Shown piece after piece: positions 16,935 to 26,771 of a stretch of DNA of 54,203 nt. The DNA is from Oceanidesulfovibrio indonesiensis (GTDB lineage Bacteria; Desulfobacterota; Desulfovibrionia; Desulfovibrionales; Desulfovibrionaceae), in assembly GCF_007625075.1 (NCBI RefSeq), contig NZ_QMIE01000021.1, positions 1 to 54,203 on the forward strand, given 5' to 3'. The position numbers and the translations under genes were made by a program. Every line of letters starts with the position of its first letter. Position 1 is the first letter of the stretch. The notes under the pieces were generated by a model. That model did not search any database, was not told the DNA's origin, and worked only from the letters and a program-made list of their open reading frames with translations.

Positions 16935-17408
16935 GATCCCTCCGGTGCTTTGAGGACCTTCGAAATGAGATCCTGGACCAACGTGTAGATCACCTAAAGC
17001 ACTACCCGGGTGAGCAGCGTGGTCATTGTCAGTCCGCAAACAACAGCCACGCCCATGGGAGCGCGCGCCGAGTCCAGCTCGTTTTGGATGGTTTTCGCAC
17101 CCAGGATATAGAGCAGTTGGCCGGGGGATACCCTGGACCCTTCGCTGGCATGGACCCCCTCGACAAGGGCGTTGATTTCCGGCTTGATCTGCACGACTTC
17201 GGGAGATTCGAGGCGAGCCTATACCGGAGACGGTTTCTTCGAACGTTTCGGCCAGCACCTGTGCTGCACGCACCGGAATCGCTCGGCGCTGTTCATCTTC
17301 TGAGGTCTGCTGTTCCTGACCGCTAGCCTGGGCGCAGAAGAGCAAGACCAACGCGACGGTGACCAGCATCCCCCGCCGTCGGAAGAGAAAGAAGTCGCAA
17401 TTCTCCAT
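16932..17408 (-). pseudogene. Remnant of an RND efflux operon (adaptor N-terminus fused to pump C-terminus)
   Basis: Reading leftwards from 17408, the first ~60 codons encode the start of a membrane fusion protein: signal segment LVTVALVLLFCAQASG, then RAAQVLAETFEETVSGIG. A frameshift near 17220 follows; homology resumes in another frame as ESPEVVQIKPEINALVEGVHASEGSRV. At about 17060 this adaptor sequence runs without break into the last residues of an RND pump, APMGVAVVCGLTMTTLLT. A TAG at 16994-16996 interrupts that end, after which VIYTLVQDLISKVL continues to the TGA overlapping the PG0541 start. So a frameshift, a stop codon and a large internal deletion (about 1,200 residues' worth, judged from normal family sizes) are visible. 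Confidence 0.85.
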
Positions 17409-17559
17409 ACTGGAATTCTATCACAGAACACGCCGCCATGCACGACGCGGCCTCGCCAGCTGCCGTCTTCGACATCGAACCAGAGATCGCAATCAGTATT
17501 TCCTGTTCTTCCTGGCCGGATTTTGAGGGATAGAACGCGGTATTCGCCGTCCTCCCCTC

Positions 17560-18450
17560 TCACGATTGCTCTTCCAGAGCTTTGAATCCGGACACGATGT
17601 CCAGCAATTCCTCGGTGATGTTCATTTGCCGGCGCTGGCGATACTGCGCCCGGAGTTCCTCCAGCTGGTTGTCGATGTTCTTTTCCGCGCCCTGCATGGC
17701 GGCGAGGCGCGCGGCGTTCTCCGCCGCCAGAGAGGCGGCGAGCGCCCGGAAGAGTGAACCGAACAGAAAGTGCCCCACGAGCTCGGAGAAAATCACCTGC
17801 CTGTCCAGCGTGTAGTACGGCAGACTCCTCGTCTTGTGCTGCGTCTTTTGATGTGAACGGATTTCTTCGAGCACCGCCTGCTGGATTGGCCAGAGCATGG
17901 CGTGACGGGCGGAGGTTGCCTGGCCTTCCCCCTGGATGGCGTGGAACACATGGAGCGCCGTGACGCCGCGCTGCTCCCGCACCCCGTTCACCTCCGAGAG
18001 CAATCTGGTGACGGCCGGACCGAGTCCGGCGACCGAGTTGGGCAGAGTGAAAATCTTGTGTGGCTGGTCGGCGGATTCGATGAACTGGCCGGCCATGCGC
18101 TCGCCCATGACGATGAACACGCGATCAGCCGGGCTTTCGGTTATGGCGTCAATGGCCTTTCTGCATTTTTCGTAGACTTCCTCGTTGAGCTTGCCGCACA
18201 TGCCCTGGTCCGAGCCGATGACCAGCGAGAGCGGCTTGGCAGCCGATGCTTTCTCCACGGGCGAAAAGGGCCAGTCGTAGAGCACATAGCCCAGCCCCAT
18301 GCGCACGGCGTTTTCATACTCGGCCAGAGACCGCGCCGCCTCGTCGTACTGACGGATGGATACCGCGGCCAGCGACTTCATGGTGCGCACAACCGAGCCC
18401 AGATCTTCCGTGCCCCCGATACGGCGTTGCAGGTCCTGAATGGTCTCCAT
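17560..18450 (-). CDS. atpG: N-type F-ATPase gamma subunit
   Basis: The 296-residue gamma subunit is the central rotor shaft. The N-terminal helix METIQDLQRRIGGTEDLGSVVRTMKSLAAVSI fits the family opening, and the C-terminal helix RQMNITEELLDIVSGFKALEEQ corresponds to the usual RQAxITxEIxEIVxGAxAL. It is more divergent than housekeeping AtpG, as expected of N-ATPases. It lies 3 bp after atpA and is the last gene of the nine-gene operon. No terminator is obvious behind it; the RND remnant begins 150 bp further on. Confidence 0.93.
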   Translation of the reverse strand: METIQDLQRRIGGTEDLGSVVRTMKSLAAVSIRQYDEAARSLAEYENAVRMGLGYVLYDWPFSPVEKASAAKPLSLVIGSDQGMCGKLNEEVYEKCRKAIDAITESPADRVFIVMGERMAGQFIESADQPHKIFTLPNSVAGLGPAVTRLLSEVNGVREQRGVTALHVFHAIQGEGQATSARHAMLWPIQQAVLEEIRSHQKTQHKTRSLPYYTLDRQVIFSELVGHFLFGSLFRALAASLAAENAARLAAMQGAEKNIDNQLEELRAQYRQRRQMNITEELLDIVSGFKALEEQS

Positions 18451-18453
18451 GCG

Positions 18454-20001
18454 CTAGCCCCCGTAACCGAAGATTTCTTTCACAGCCTTGGCCGCCTCCT
18501 TCCGAATCGCCTCGGCATCCTCGTCCGACAGTTTTTCGGCTGCCTCGATGGATTGCATGATCTCCGGCAATTCCTTGCGAATCCGCTCGCGTATGGCTGT
18601 TTCAGCTTTGGCGATGTCATCGAGGGGCAGATCGTCCAGCGCACCTTCGTTCACGGCGTGCAGCACCGCCACCTGCTCGGCTGCGGTTATGGGCTGGCGT
18701 CGGGGTTGCTTGAGAATTTCCCGAACCCGTCGGCCGCGATCCAGGGTCCGGCGTGTATCCTCGTCAAGCCGCGTGCCGAAGCGAGAGAATGCTTCCAGCT
18801 CCTCAAACTGGGAGTACGCGAGACGCAGGTCGCCGGCCACGCGGCGGTACGCCGGCAATTGGGTTTTGCCACCCACCCGGGAGACAGAACGCCCGACATC
18901 CACAGCCGGGAGAATGCCTTTGCGGAACAGATCCGGCGAAAGGTATATCTGCCCGTCCGTGATGGAAATGAGGTTGGTCGGGATGTACGCGGAAATATTC
19001 TGCTCCTCGGTCTCGATGATCGGCAGCGCAGTGACGGAGCCACCGCCGAGTTTGTCGCGCAGTCGTGTGGAGCGCTCCAGCAACCTGGAGTGGAGGTAAA
19101 ATATGTCGCCGGGATATGCCTCGCGACCGGGGGGACGGCCCAGCAGCAGGGAAAGCTCACGGTACGCCCGTGCGTGTCGGGTCAGGTCGTCGAAGACCAC
19201 GAGGGCGTCCTTGCCGCGGGACATGGTGTACTCGGCGATGGACATGGCCGCATACGGCGCTACGAACTGCCTGCCCGGCGGGTCCTCCTCGGAGGCCAGG
19301 ATGACGGCGGTGTACTCCATGGCGCCGGACCGTTCCAGGTCGCGGACCACCCGCGCCACTGCGGATACCCGCTTGCCCACGCCGCAGTATATGCAGACGA
19401 CGCCGGTTTCTTTCTGGTTGAGGATGGCGTCCAGCGCCACGGCTGTCTTACCGGTCTGGCGATCGCCCAGGATCAGCTCCCGCTGACCGCGCCCCACGGG
19501 AATGAGCGCATCCACGACCTTGAGTCCGGTCTGCAACGGCACGTCCACGGGCGCGCGCTCCAGGATGGCCGGAGCGGGACGCTCCACAGGCAACCGTTGC
19601 GCCGAGCGCACCGGCCCCTTGCCATCCAGGGGCAGCCCAAGGGGGTCGATTATCCGTCCCACGGCCGATTCTCCAACCGGCACTTGCAGCACCTCGCCGG
19701 TGCGGCGCACGGAATCGCCGGCAGCGATCCCTTCCACCTCGTCCAGCAGGACGATGCCTACCTTTGCGCTTGAAACATCGAAAGCCAGACCGCGACGGCG
19801 TTCGCGACCTATCTCCAGAAGCTCCATGGACTTGACGCCGGAGGGGCCGTCGCTGGTGATGACGCCGGCGCTCACTTTGACGACGCGGCCGACCTCGCGA
19901 TAGGTCGCATCCATCTCCACGCGCTCCAAGGCGCGGTCGAGATAGGTGAGACTCTGGGCGATTGCATCTCGCAGATGCAGGCGTTCCTTGCTATTCGCCA
20001 C
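18454..20001 (-). CDS. atpA: N-type F-ATPase alpha subunit
   Basis: The 515-residue non-catalytic nucleotide-binding subunit has Walker A GDRQTGKT, the ALVVFDDLT strand (Walker B), and SRLLERSTRL with the arginine that reaches into the catalytic site, followed by GGGSVTALPIIETEEQ. The start is GTG at 20001, preceded by AGGGGCGAGGCTG and overlapping the end of atpF by 11 bp; the frame is open further upstream but that part only overlaps atpF. Found in the canonical N-ATPase position between atpF and atpG. Confidence 0.95.
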   Translation of the reverse strand: MANSKERLHLRDAIAQSLTYLDRALERVEMDATYREVGRVVKVSAGVITSDGPSGVKSMELLEIGRERRRGLAFDVSSAKVGIVLLDEVEGIAAGDSVRRTGEVLQVPVGESAVGRIIDPLGLPLDGKGPVRSAQRLPVERPAPAILERAPVDVPLQTGLKVVDALIPVGRGQRELILGDRQTGKTAVALDAILNQKETGVVCIYCGVGKRVSAVARVVRDLERSGAMEYTAVILASEEDPPGRQFVAPYAAMSIAEYTMSRGKDALVVFDDLTRHARAYRELSLLLGRPPGREAYPGDIFYLHSRLLERSTRLRDKLGGGSVTALPIIETEEQNISAYIPTNLISITDGQIYLSPDLFRKGILPAVDVGRSVSRVGGKTQLPAYRRVAGDLRLAYSQFEELEAFSRFGTRLDEDTRRTLDRGRRVREILKQPRRQPITAAEQVAVLHAVNEGALDDLPLDDIAKAETAIRERIRKELPEIMQSIEAAEKLSDEDAEAIRKEAAKAVKEIFGYGG

Positions 20002-20890
20002 CAGCCTCGCCCCTTGTTTGCAGTTTTTCGGCCGAGGCTTGAACTGCGGCATGCTCCTGACTGCCGCTCTCCTCGCTGGAGTCTCCCTCCTCGGATTTAC
20101 TTTCAGGGGAATCCTGCGCCTTCGCGCCCAACTGTTCCTGAGCCAGCAGTGTGCGCACTTCGCCGGAAACGGAGTCCAGATAGTCGCGAACAGTCCAGCC
20201 CAGGCTGCGCCCACCGCAACGAAGCTCCAGACCCAGCACCAGTTCTTCGTCCACACGGTGTTGCACGTCCGTATCCTCGCCCAGCATCTCTTGAACAGCT
20301 CGGGTTACGGCGCTCTCGGCCGGCCCTGGCAATTCCGCAGCGCTGAACACCGTGGCTTTGCCGCCTTCCTTTTGTGAAGCGTTCCTGAGCCTGGACACGG
20401 TCTGCTCATCTGCTTCGGCCAGAACTCTACGGAATGCAGACGCGGCCTGTTCCTGGATATTCGCATCGGCCATGGCCGAGATGCTGCGGCGTGCAAGCTC
20501 CAGGCACAGCCTGGACGCCTCTTCGCGGAAGGTCTGCACCAGTGACTCGCTCTCCTGGCGCACCGCATCCTCAAGATCCCGCCGCAAGGCCTGGGCGTCG
20601 CGTCTGGCCACCTCCAGCAACTCTTCGCGGCGTTCTCTGGCCTCATTTTTGGCGTTCTTGAGCAACTCCTCCTTCTTCTGCTCAAGCTCGCGCTGCTCAG
20701 CCTCATACTGGCGTTTCTCTTCCTCAGCCTCCTCGCGCTCCTTGCGGGCTTCGTGGAGTCTGTCCTGAATGTTCTGCTCCCGTTTCTTCATGGCCTGCAC
20801 TATCTTGTCGTAGAGAAAGACCTTGAGCAGGATCATCAGGATGATGAAGTTGACTGCTTGCGCAGCTACGGTGAACCAGTCGATCAGCAC
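19991..20890 (-). CDS. atpF: N-type F-ATPase b subunit with long C-terminal extension
   Basis: The 299-residue protein has one N-terminal membrane helix (WFTVAAQAVNFIILMILLKVFLY) and then a long charged coiled coil (about residues 35-120, rich in Glu, Lys, Arg), forming the peripheral stalk. Beyond residue ~150 it continues for another 150 residues, including LVLGLELRCGGRSLGWTVRDYLDSV, which resembles the delta-like end of stalk subunits. N-ATPase operons lack atpH (delta) and carry an elongated b subunit, so this extension probably replaces delta. The last ~50 residues are low-complexity and acidic. Start is GTG with GGAGG upstream, 4 bp after atpE. Confidence 0.9.
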   Translation of the reverse strand: MLIDWFTVAAQAVNFIILMILLKVFLYDKIVQAMKKREQNIQDRLHEARKEREEAEEEKRQYEAEQRELEQKKEELLKNAKNEARERREELLEVARRDAQALRRDLEDAVRQESESLVQTFREEASRLCLELARRSISAMADANIQEQAASAFRRVLAEADEQTVSRLRNASQKEGGKATVFSAAELPGPAESAVTRAVQEMLGEDTDVQHRVDEELVLGLELRCGGRSLGWTVRDYLDSVSGEVRTLLAQEQLGAKAQDSPESKSEEGDSSEESGSQEHAAVQASAEKLQTRGEAGGE

Positions 20891-20894
20891 GTTT

Positions 20895-21176
20895 CTAGCC
20901 TCCTCCGCCAGCCGCCTGCACGGCGTCCCAGAACGGGTTGGCGAACAGCACGATCATGGACACCACAAAGCAGTAGATGGCCGTGGACTCGATCATCGCC
21001 AGACCAACGAAAAGCGTTCTGGTGATGGTGCTTGTTTCGTCGGGCTGCTGGGCTATGGCGGAAAGCGCCGCGGCCACGGCCCTGCCTTCGCCCAGGGCCG
21101 GACCGATGGCTCCGATGGCGATGGTGATCCCGGCCGTGAAGATCGAGATCATTCCTATGAGACTCATGCTATCCAT
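20895..21176 (-). CDS. atpE: N-type F-ATPase c subunit (rotor ring)
   Basis: The 93-residue hairpin of two membrane helices forms the rotor ring. Helix 2 carries the ion-binding glutamate E63 in MIESTAIYC, with S64, T65 and Y68 matching the sodium-site residues of the Ilyobacter tartaricus c subunit. Helix 1 has GPALGEGRAVA with E30 where the Ilyobacter ring has Gln32, giving a second carboxylate in the site, as reported for N-ATPases. Sodium transport is therefore possible, but ion specificity cannot be read from sequence alone. Start at 21176 has AAGGAGAAAGCGACA upstream and overlaps atpB by 8 bp. Confidence 0.94.
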   Translation of the reverse strand: MDSMSLIGMISIFTAGITIAIGAIGPALGEGRAVAAALSAIAQQPDETSTITRTLFVGLAMIESTAIYCFVVSMIVLFANPFWDAVQAAGGGG

Positions 21177-21900
21177 TGTCGCTTTCTCCTTGTTCTTGGG
21201 CTTCGGCCTTCTGTTGCGACTCCATGTGCGTGCGGGTGGCGGACGCGATGTACACCATGGCGAGCACGGCGAAGATGTACGCCTGGATCACGCCGGTGAG
21301 CAGGCCGAGCACCTGCATGACGACAGGAAATATGAGCGGCACCACGATGAGCAGAATGCCCGCGATCTTCACGCCGCTCATCATGTTGCCGAAAAGACGC
21401 ACCGCCAGGGCGAGTGTCCGCGAAAACTCACCGATTATGTTGAACGGCAGCATGATGGGCGTGGGTTTGAGATAGTGCTTGAAGTAGCCGGCCACACCCT
21501 GCTTGGCGATGCCGTAGATGAACACGGCGAGAAACACGCAGACAGCCAGGGCCGCGGTGGTGGAAAGAGAGGCCGTGGGCGGCTGGAACCCCGGCACCAC
21601 GGCGAGGATGTTGCTCACCAGAATGAAGAGGAAGAGCGTGCCGATGAACGGCAGGTAGATGCCCGGCTCCTGACCGCCGCTTATCTCGCGGATCTGGTCT
21701 CGCATGCCCTGCACGATGATCTCCAGCATGTTCTGGAGCCGGCCCATCTTTCCTGTGGTGGACAGATTGGCCGTGACAATCATGGAAGTGATGACCAGCA
21801 ATGCCATGATCCCCCAGGTGAACACGATCGTGGCGTTCAGGTCGAACGGACCGATTGAATAATAGACAACCGCGTCCGGACTGATGTCCTTGAGTTGCAT
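21169..21900 (-). CDS. atpB: N-type F-ATPase a subunit
   Basis: The 243-residue membrane subunit provides the ion half-channels beside the c ring. The essential arginine is in TLALAVRLFGNMMSG, and the other conserved helix reads TGVIQAYIFAVLAMVYIASA. Five to six membrane helices are apparent. The ATG overlaps the atpR stop (TGATG), indicating translational coupling, with AGGAGAAGG as ribosome binding site. The C-terminal tail is short and hydrophilic. Confidence 0.95.
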   Translation of the reverse strand: MQLKDISPDAVVYYSIGPFDLNATIVFTWGIMALLVITSMIVTANLSTTGKMGRLQNMLEIIVQGMRDQIREISGGQEPGIYLPFIGTLFLFILVSNILAVVPGFQPPTASLSTTAALAVCVFLAVFIYGIAKQGVAGYFKHYLKPTPIMLPFNIIGEFSRTLALAVRLFGNMMSGVKIAGILLIVVPLIFPVVMQVLGLLTGVIQAYIFAVLAMVYIASATRTHMESQQKAEAQEQGESDNG

Positions 21901-22211
21901 CAGGCCTTCTCCTCTCTCGTTGCAGGCTGAGCGCCCAGGGTGCGCGACAAAACAATGCGCATGGCCAGGAAACCGGCGATCCAGAGAATGCTGGAGAGCG
22001 GCCGGCCCGCTGTGGCGGCGAGGAAACCTGCACAGGCAACAAGCATGCGGCCGACAGCACTGGCAAAGATGAGCAGCGCAGGGTTTCTGGAGGCAGGCAG
22101 GTTACGGACAGTCCACCAGAGCCCGCCGAAGAAAAACAGCCCCACCCCCACGCCTGCCGCGAGCGCCAACGGTTCCGAAAGTCCGGAATATTCCGAGAAA
22201 AGAACCATCAT
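21900..22211 (-). CDS. atpR: N-ATPase subunit AtpR
   Basis: The 103-residue hydrophobic protein has three predicted membrane helices, including GLFFFGGLWWTVRNLPASRNPALLIFAS with the conserved-looking arginines. AtpR is specific to N-ATPase operons; it is thought to help assembly of, or charge compensation within, the c ring. I use the ATG at 22211 because GAGGG lies about 10 nt upstream; the longer frame starting with GTG at 22238 would have its site immediately adjacent to the codon. It overlaps neither atpQ nor atpB by more than a few bases. Confidence 0.87.
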   Translation of the reverse strand: MMVLFSEYSGLSEPLALAAGVGVGLFFFGGLWWTVRNLPASRNPALLIFASAVGRMLVACAGFLAATAGRPLSSILWIAGFLAMRIVLSRTLGAQPATREEKA

Positions 22212-22224
22212 GATCGTGGGGCCC

Positions 22225-22530
22225 TCATCGCTTTCCACCTTCCTTGTTCATCCAGCGCCAGGCGTTCAGACAGCCGATGAGCACGCCGATCACGATGCCC
22301 ATGAGCGTCCAGGAGCGTGCGCCGGGATATTTCTCATCGAGCCAGTAGCCAAGCAGCGCGCCCACCACGGTGGGAACGGCCACGGACCAGCCCACCAGAC
22401 CGAACATGCCCAGCCCGAACCAGACCGACCTGTCCCCCTCTTTACGCGCTTTGACCTTGCGCTCCTCTTTGGACTCGGCCTTTTTTGCCCACTGGTCATG
22501 CCGGGGTTTGTCTTTGTCCTCAGTAGCCAC
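22225..22530 (-). CDS. atpQ: N-ATPase subunit AtpQ (AtpI/AtpZ-like)
   Basis: The 101-residue protein has a charged N-terminus (about 40 residues rich in Lys, Glu and Asp) and two membrane helices, the second followed by GCLNAWRWMNKE, typical of AtpI/AtpQ assembly factors. The start is GTG at 22530 with GGAG upstream, overlapping the end of atpC by 11 bp. Position between atpC and atpR is the canonical N-ATPase order. The helix GYWLDEKYPGARSWTLMGIVIGVLI is the family core. Confidence 0.86.
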   Translation of the reverse strand: MATEDKDKPRHDQWAKKAESKEERKVKARKEGDRSVWFGLGMFGLVGWSVAVPTVVGALLGYWLDEKYPGARSWTLMGIVIGVLIGCLNAWRWMNKEGGKR

Positions 22531-22912
22531 GCTCGAGCTCCATGAGCCGGCGGATGAAGCCGGCTTCCATTTTCCAGGCAATGCTCTTCGCCTGTATTTC
22601 GTCATTGTCGCGTTCCGCGAAGCGTTCTTTGATGACTTCACGCAGCCGGCCCAGATCGCTTCCGCCAGCGCCGTCCCGCACAGCGAAGCGCACCTCGTCC
22701 CCGTGCTTGACCACCATGCCCTCGGCCACGGCGTAGAAAATCTCCTCGCCCTGATCGGTGGTGATCGACACGAGTCCTGTTCCGAGCACTGCCACGTAAT
22801 CCACATGCCTCGGTTTGAGACAAAAGCCCCCATCAAGGGCCTCGCCATTCACTTTGGCCACGCCATCGTGTTCAGCCAGCACCTTTTCCGGCAGCAGAAT
22901 GCGCACGTGCAT
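22520..22912 (-). CDS. atpC: N-type F-ATPase epsilon subunit
   Basis: The 130-residue protein has the beta-barrel N-terminal domain (MHVRILLPEKVLAEHDGVAKVNGEALDGGFCLKPRHVDYVAVL) and a C-terminal helical region (LGRLREVIKERFAERDND). Epsilon couples the rotor shaft to the c ring and can inhibit ATP hydrolysis. It lies 3 bp after atpD with GGAGTCGTAAACC before ATG. N-ATPases place epsilon directly after beta, as here, instead of at the end. Confidence 0.92.
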   Translation of the reverse strand: MHVRILLPEKVLAEHDGVAKVNGEALDGGFCLKPRHVDYVAVLGTGLVSITTDQGEEIFYAVAEGMVVKHGDEVRFAVRDGAGGSDLGRLREVIKERFAERDNDEIQAKSIAWKMEAGFIRRLMELERGY

Positions 22913-22915
22913 GGT

Positions 22916-24825
<1,910 letters not shown>

Positions 24826-24907
24826 GCCGATCGTCTCCAGGAAATGTCGTGTCCGACTGAAAAAGGATATGCCCGACGTGCGCTGATCCACAGAACGCTA
24901 CATCGCC

Positions 24908-24913
24908 ATTATA
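24908..24913 (-). promoter_or_regulatory. Candidate -10 element for the N-ATPase operon
   Basis: A perfect TATAAT on the minus strand lies 83 bp upstream of the small membrane protein start. No good -35 box is at the right distance (the hexamer there is CACCGG), so the promoter may depend on an activator or not be one. The surrounding gap 24826-25058 otherwise holds nothing recognisable. Confidence 0.35.
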
Positions 24914-25058
24914 CAAGGCTACGGGGATGACCGGTGAGGGGAAAGGGGGAAGAAAGGGGATGTTTCGGGAATCTGGCTTCAGCACAGAAAAGCGCGCCAA
25001 GAAAACCCGGCAGCTCCGTTCAGACAGGATTCGTCAATTCTGATGAAATGCTGGCGCT

Positions 25059-25091
25059 GTTACTGGGCGCAGAAAATTATTGCATTTTCGC
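25059..25091 (+). repeat. Dispersed structured repeat, left-end copy (partial)
   Basis: The 33 bases starting GTTACTGGGCGCAGAAAATT match the left end of the element at 26547-26677 at nearly every position. The expected right end (CTCCCAGTAATAG) is not found downstream, so this is a truncated or diverged copy. It lies between the N-ATPase operon and tRNA-Thr. Confidence 0.7.
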
Positions 25092-25215
25092 TTCCCGGTT
25101 TTTCGAATACGAGAACCGCCGACAACGGAGATACATCTGCAGATGGAAACGGCGAACGTCGAGCCATGGAGGCGTTCGAACGGGCCCGGGCGAGATTTCC
25201 CACGCCAACAAAAAA

Positions 25216-25243
25216 GGGACTACTGATCGTTTTCAGTAGTCCC
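25216..25243 (-). terminator. Terminator of tRNA-Thr
   Basis: An 11-bp perfect stem (GGGACTACTGA 25216-25226 with TCAGTAGTCCC 25233-25243) is followed on the minus strand by TTTTTT. It begins 10 nt after the CCA end of the tRNA. Confidence 0.92.
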
Positions 25244-25252
25244 TCGAAATTC

Positions 25253-25328
25253 TGGAGCCGGCGAGCGGACTTGAACCGCTGGCCTGCTGATTACGAATCA
25301 GCTGCTCTACCAACTGAGCTACGCCGGC
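25253..25328 (-). tRNA. tRNA-Thr (anticodon CGU)
   Basis: The 76-nt tRNA has encoded CCA. The acceptor stem GCCGGCG pairs with CGCCGGC, the D arm contains AGCTCAGTTGGTAGAGC, the anticodon arm is GCTGA-TTCGTAA-TCAGC with anticodon CGT, and the T arm contains GGTTCAAGTCC. It reads ACG codons. Promoter and terminator are both visible, so it is a single-gene unit. Confidence 0.97.
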
Positions 25329-25344
25329 TGGTGGGGAAAAGCCT

Positions 25345-25372
25345 TGTATAGCAACGTCTGGCCATGCGTCAA
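25345..25372 (-). promoter_or_regulatory. sigma70 promoter of tRNA-Thr
   Basis: On the minus strand TTGACG (25372-25367), a 16-nt spacer, then TATACA (25350-25345). The -10 box lies 17 nt upstream of the mature tRNA end. Confidence 0.75.
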
Positions 25373-25718
25373 GAGATTCCTGCGCAAGCTCCGCGAATGC
25401 CGGCATTGTGTCGTACGCACCCTGAATAATTGCACTGGTTATTCCTCCGGACCCAAGCGGCATGGCATGGCGAGGTTTGATATCTCTGAAGAAACCAGCA
25501 ATCAGGCGTTGTCAACAGCCTGCTGTGTCGGTGCAATATGTTGATGCAGAACCACACGAATGCACACACGATTTTGCCTGGCGCTCTCAATCCCCTCGCC
25601 GCCGGAGCATGCACCGGCTATGCGAACTTGACGGAGAAGCCCCACCGCCGTAAACACCGGCTCCAGGCTGGCGCACACCGCGTACGCATGAACACACACT
25701 TACCGCACACAAACCAGC
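25373..25718. other. Intergenic region upstream of the ABC ATPase
   Basis: About 345 bp between the tRNA promoter and the ABC ATPase gene. It carries one copy of the short dispersed motif (GTCAACAGCCTGCTG at 25511). I see no convincing gene, promoter or regulatory RNA in it. Confidence 0.55.
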
Positions 25719-26462
25719 ATGATCACCATCGAGAATTGCTCCTACCGCCACCGGCAGCAGAGCCGCGAGGAAAAGGACGCCCTCCGGGATGTCTCCTTTT
25801 CCGTGGAGCGCGGAGCCCTGCTCTGTCTGGCAGGGCCCAACGGCAGCGGCAAATCCACCCTGCTCGGCCTGCTCGCCGGGCTGCTCACGCCCACGTCCGG
25901 CCGGATAATCGTCGGCGGCCACGCCAGCCCGGGCGCGGAGGACGACATCCGCAAGGTCGTGGCCCTGGTGCTCCAGGAAGCGGATCTTCAGGTGCTCGGC
26001 GCCACGGTGGAGGAGGATCTGCTCCTCGGCTCCCCCCCCGGCGACGTTGACGCCGCCCGGATCGCCCGCGAACATGCCTCCAGGCTCGGCATCGCCCACC
26101 TCATGGAACGGCCGGTCTCCGCCCTTTCCCACGGCGAAAAGCGCAAGCTATGCATCGCGGCGCAGCTCGCCGGCGGACCGCAGGTGCTTCTTCTGGACGA
26201 GCCCTTCAGCGGTCTCGACTATCCCGGCATCCTGGAGATGCGCTCCATCCTGGCTGCAAACCGCGAGGCCGGCCTCACACAGATAGTCTCCACCCATGAC
26301 CTTGAGCCTCTGGCCGACATGACGGACAGCCTTGTCCTGCTCCGCAGGGGGACGCTCGCCCTGCACGGCCCTGTGGCCGAGCAGCTGGACCGCGTGGCCG
26401 AGCTCGGCGTGCGGCCGCCCTGCTCCTGGTCCGCCTCGCGCACGCTCGCGCCGTGGAAATGA
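25719..26462 (+). CDS. Orphan ABC transporter ATP-binding protein (CbiO/EcfA-like)
   Basis: The 247-residue ABC ATPase has Walker A GPNGSGKST, Q-loop VALVLQEADLQVLG, a variant signature LSHGEKRKL (usually LSGGQ), Walker B VLLLDEPFSGLD, and the H-loop STHD. The Q-loop region and the LSHGEKR variant are typical of metal or ECF-type transport ATPases (CbiO, EcfA), but no transmembrane partner (CbiQ, CbiM, EcfT) is nearby. It must pair with subunits encoded elsewhere. No strong ribosome binding site precedes ATG 25719. The C-terminal 25 residues (RPPCSWSASRTLAPWK) are unusual for the family. Confidence 0.85.
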   Translation: MITIENCSYRHRQQSREEKDALRDVSFSVERGALLCLAGPNGSGKSTLLGLLAGLLTPTSGRIIVGGHASPGAEDDIRKVVALVLQEADLQVLGATVEEDLLLGSPPGDVDAARIAREHASRLGIAHLMERPVSALSHGEKRKLCIAAQLAGGPQVLLLDEPFSGLDYPGILEMRSILAANREAGLTQIVSTHDLEPLADMTDSLVLLRRGTLALHGPVAEQLDRVAELGVRPPCSWSASRTLAPWK

Positions 26463-26546
26463 TCCGGCGCAGTTCGCCTGCAAAGTCACGCAACGGTACT
26501 CGTTGGGCTGTTTAAAAATCATGCAACTGGCGTTATAGTGCCAACA

Positions 26547-26677
26547 GTTATTACTGGGAGCAGAAAATTCTTGCATTTTCGCGCCCCAGTTATGAGGACG
26601 GCCACGCTCCAGGCGGGGCCACGCGGCGAACGCCGCGGGAGCAAGTAGTTTAAAACTTCTTGCTCCCAGTAATAGCA
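26547..26677 (+). repeat. Dispersed structured repeat, complete copy
   Basis: The 131-bp element ends in a perfect 13-bp inverted repeat: ATTACTGGGAGCA (26550-26562) with TGCTCCCAGTAAT (26661-26673). Inside lie a second stem, GCTCC (26606-26610) with GGAGC (26638-26642), and a third, GCGGCG-AA-CGCCGC (26623-26636). Related copies occur at 25059, 29868 and 47282. It lies upstream of serS. It has no coding potential and looks like a REP/BIME- or MITE-like intergenic element. Confidence 0.8.
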
Positions 26678-26771
26678 CGCCTTGAGCGCGGGCCCGGTTT
26701 GGGGTACCACCCTTCCAGGCGCAACGCCTGTCGTTTCATGAATTCCAATCCTGCAAAAGGACCTGCATACC

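Noticed and set aside
17219-17563. Short minus-strand frame between atpG and the RND remnant
   Set aside because: It has no family motif and runs out of frame across the start of the adaptor remnant, so it is most likely a chance frame in decaying DNA.
25253-25718. Integration site of a mobile element at tRNA-Thr
   Set aside because: The tRNA 3' end is followed by its own terminator, there is no integrase gene and no duplicated tRNA end in the window.
26463-26771. T-box or other tRNA-sensing leader before serS
   Set aside because: No T-box sequence is present; the structure there is explained by the dispersed repeat, which also occurs before unrelated genes.
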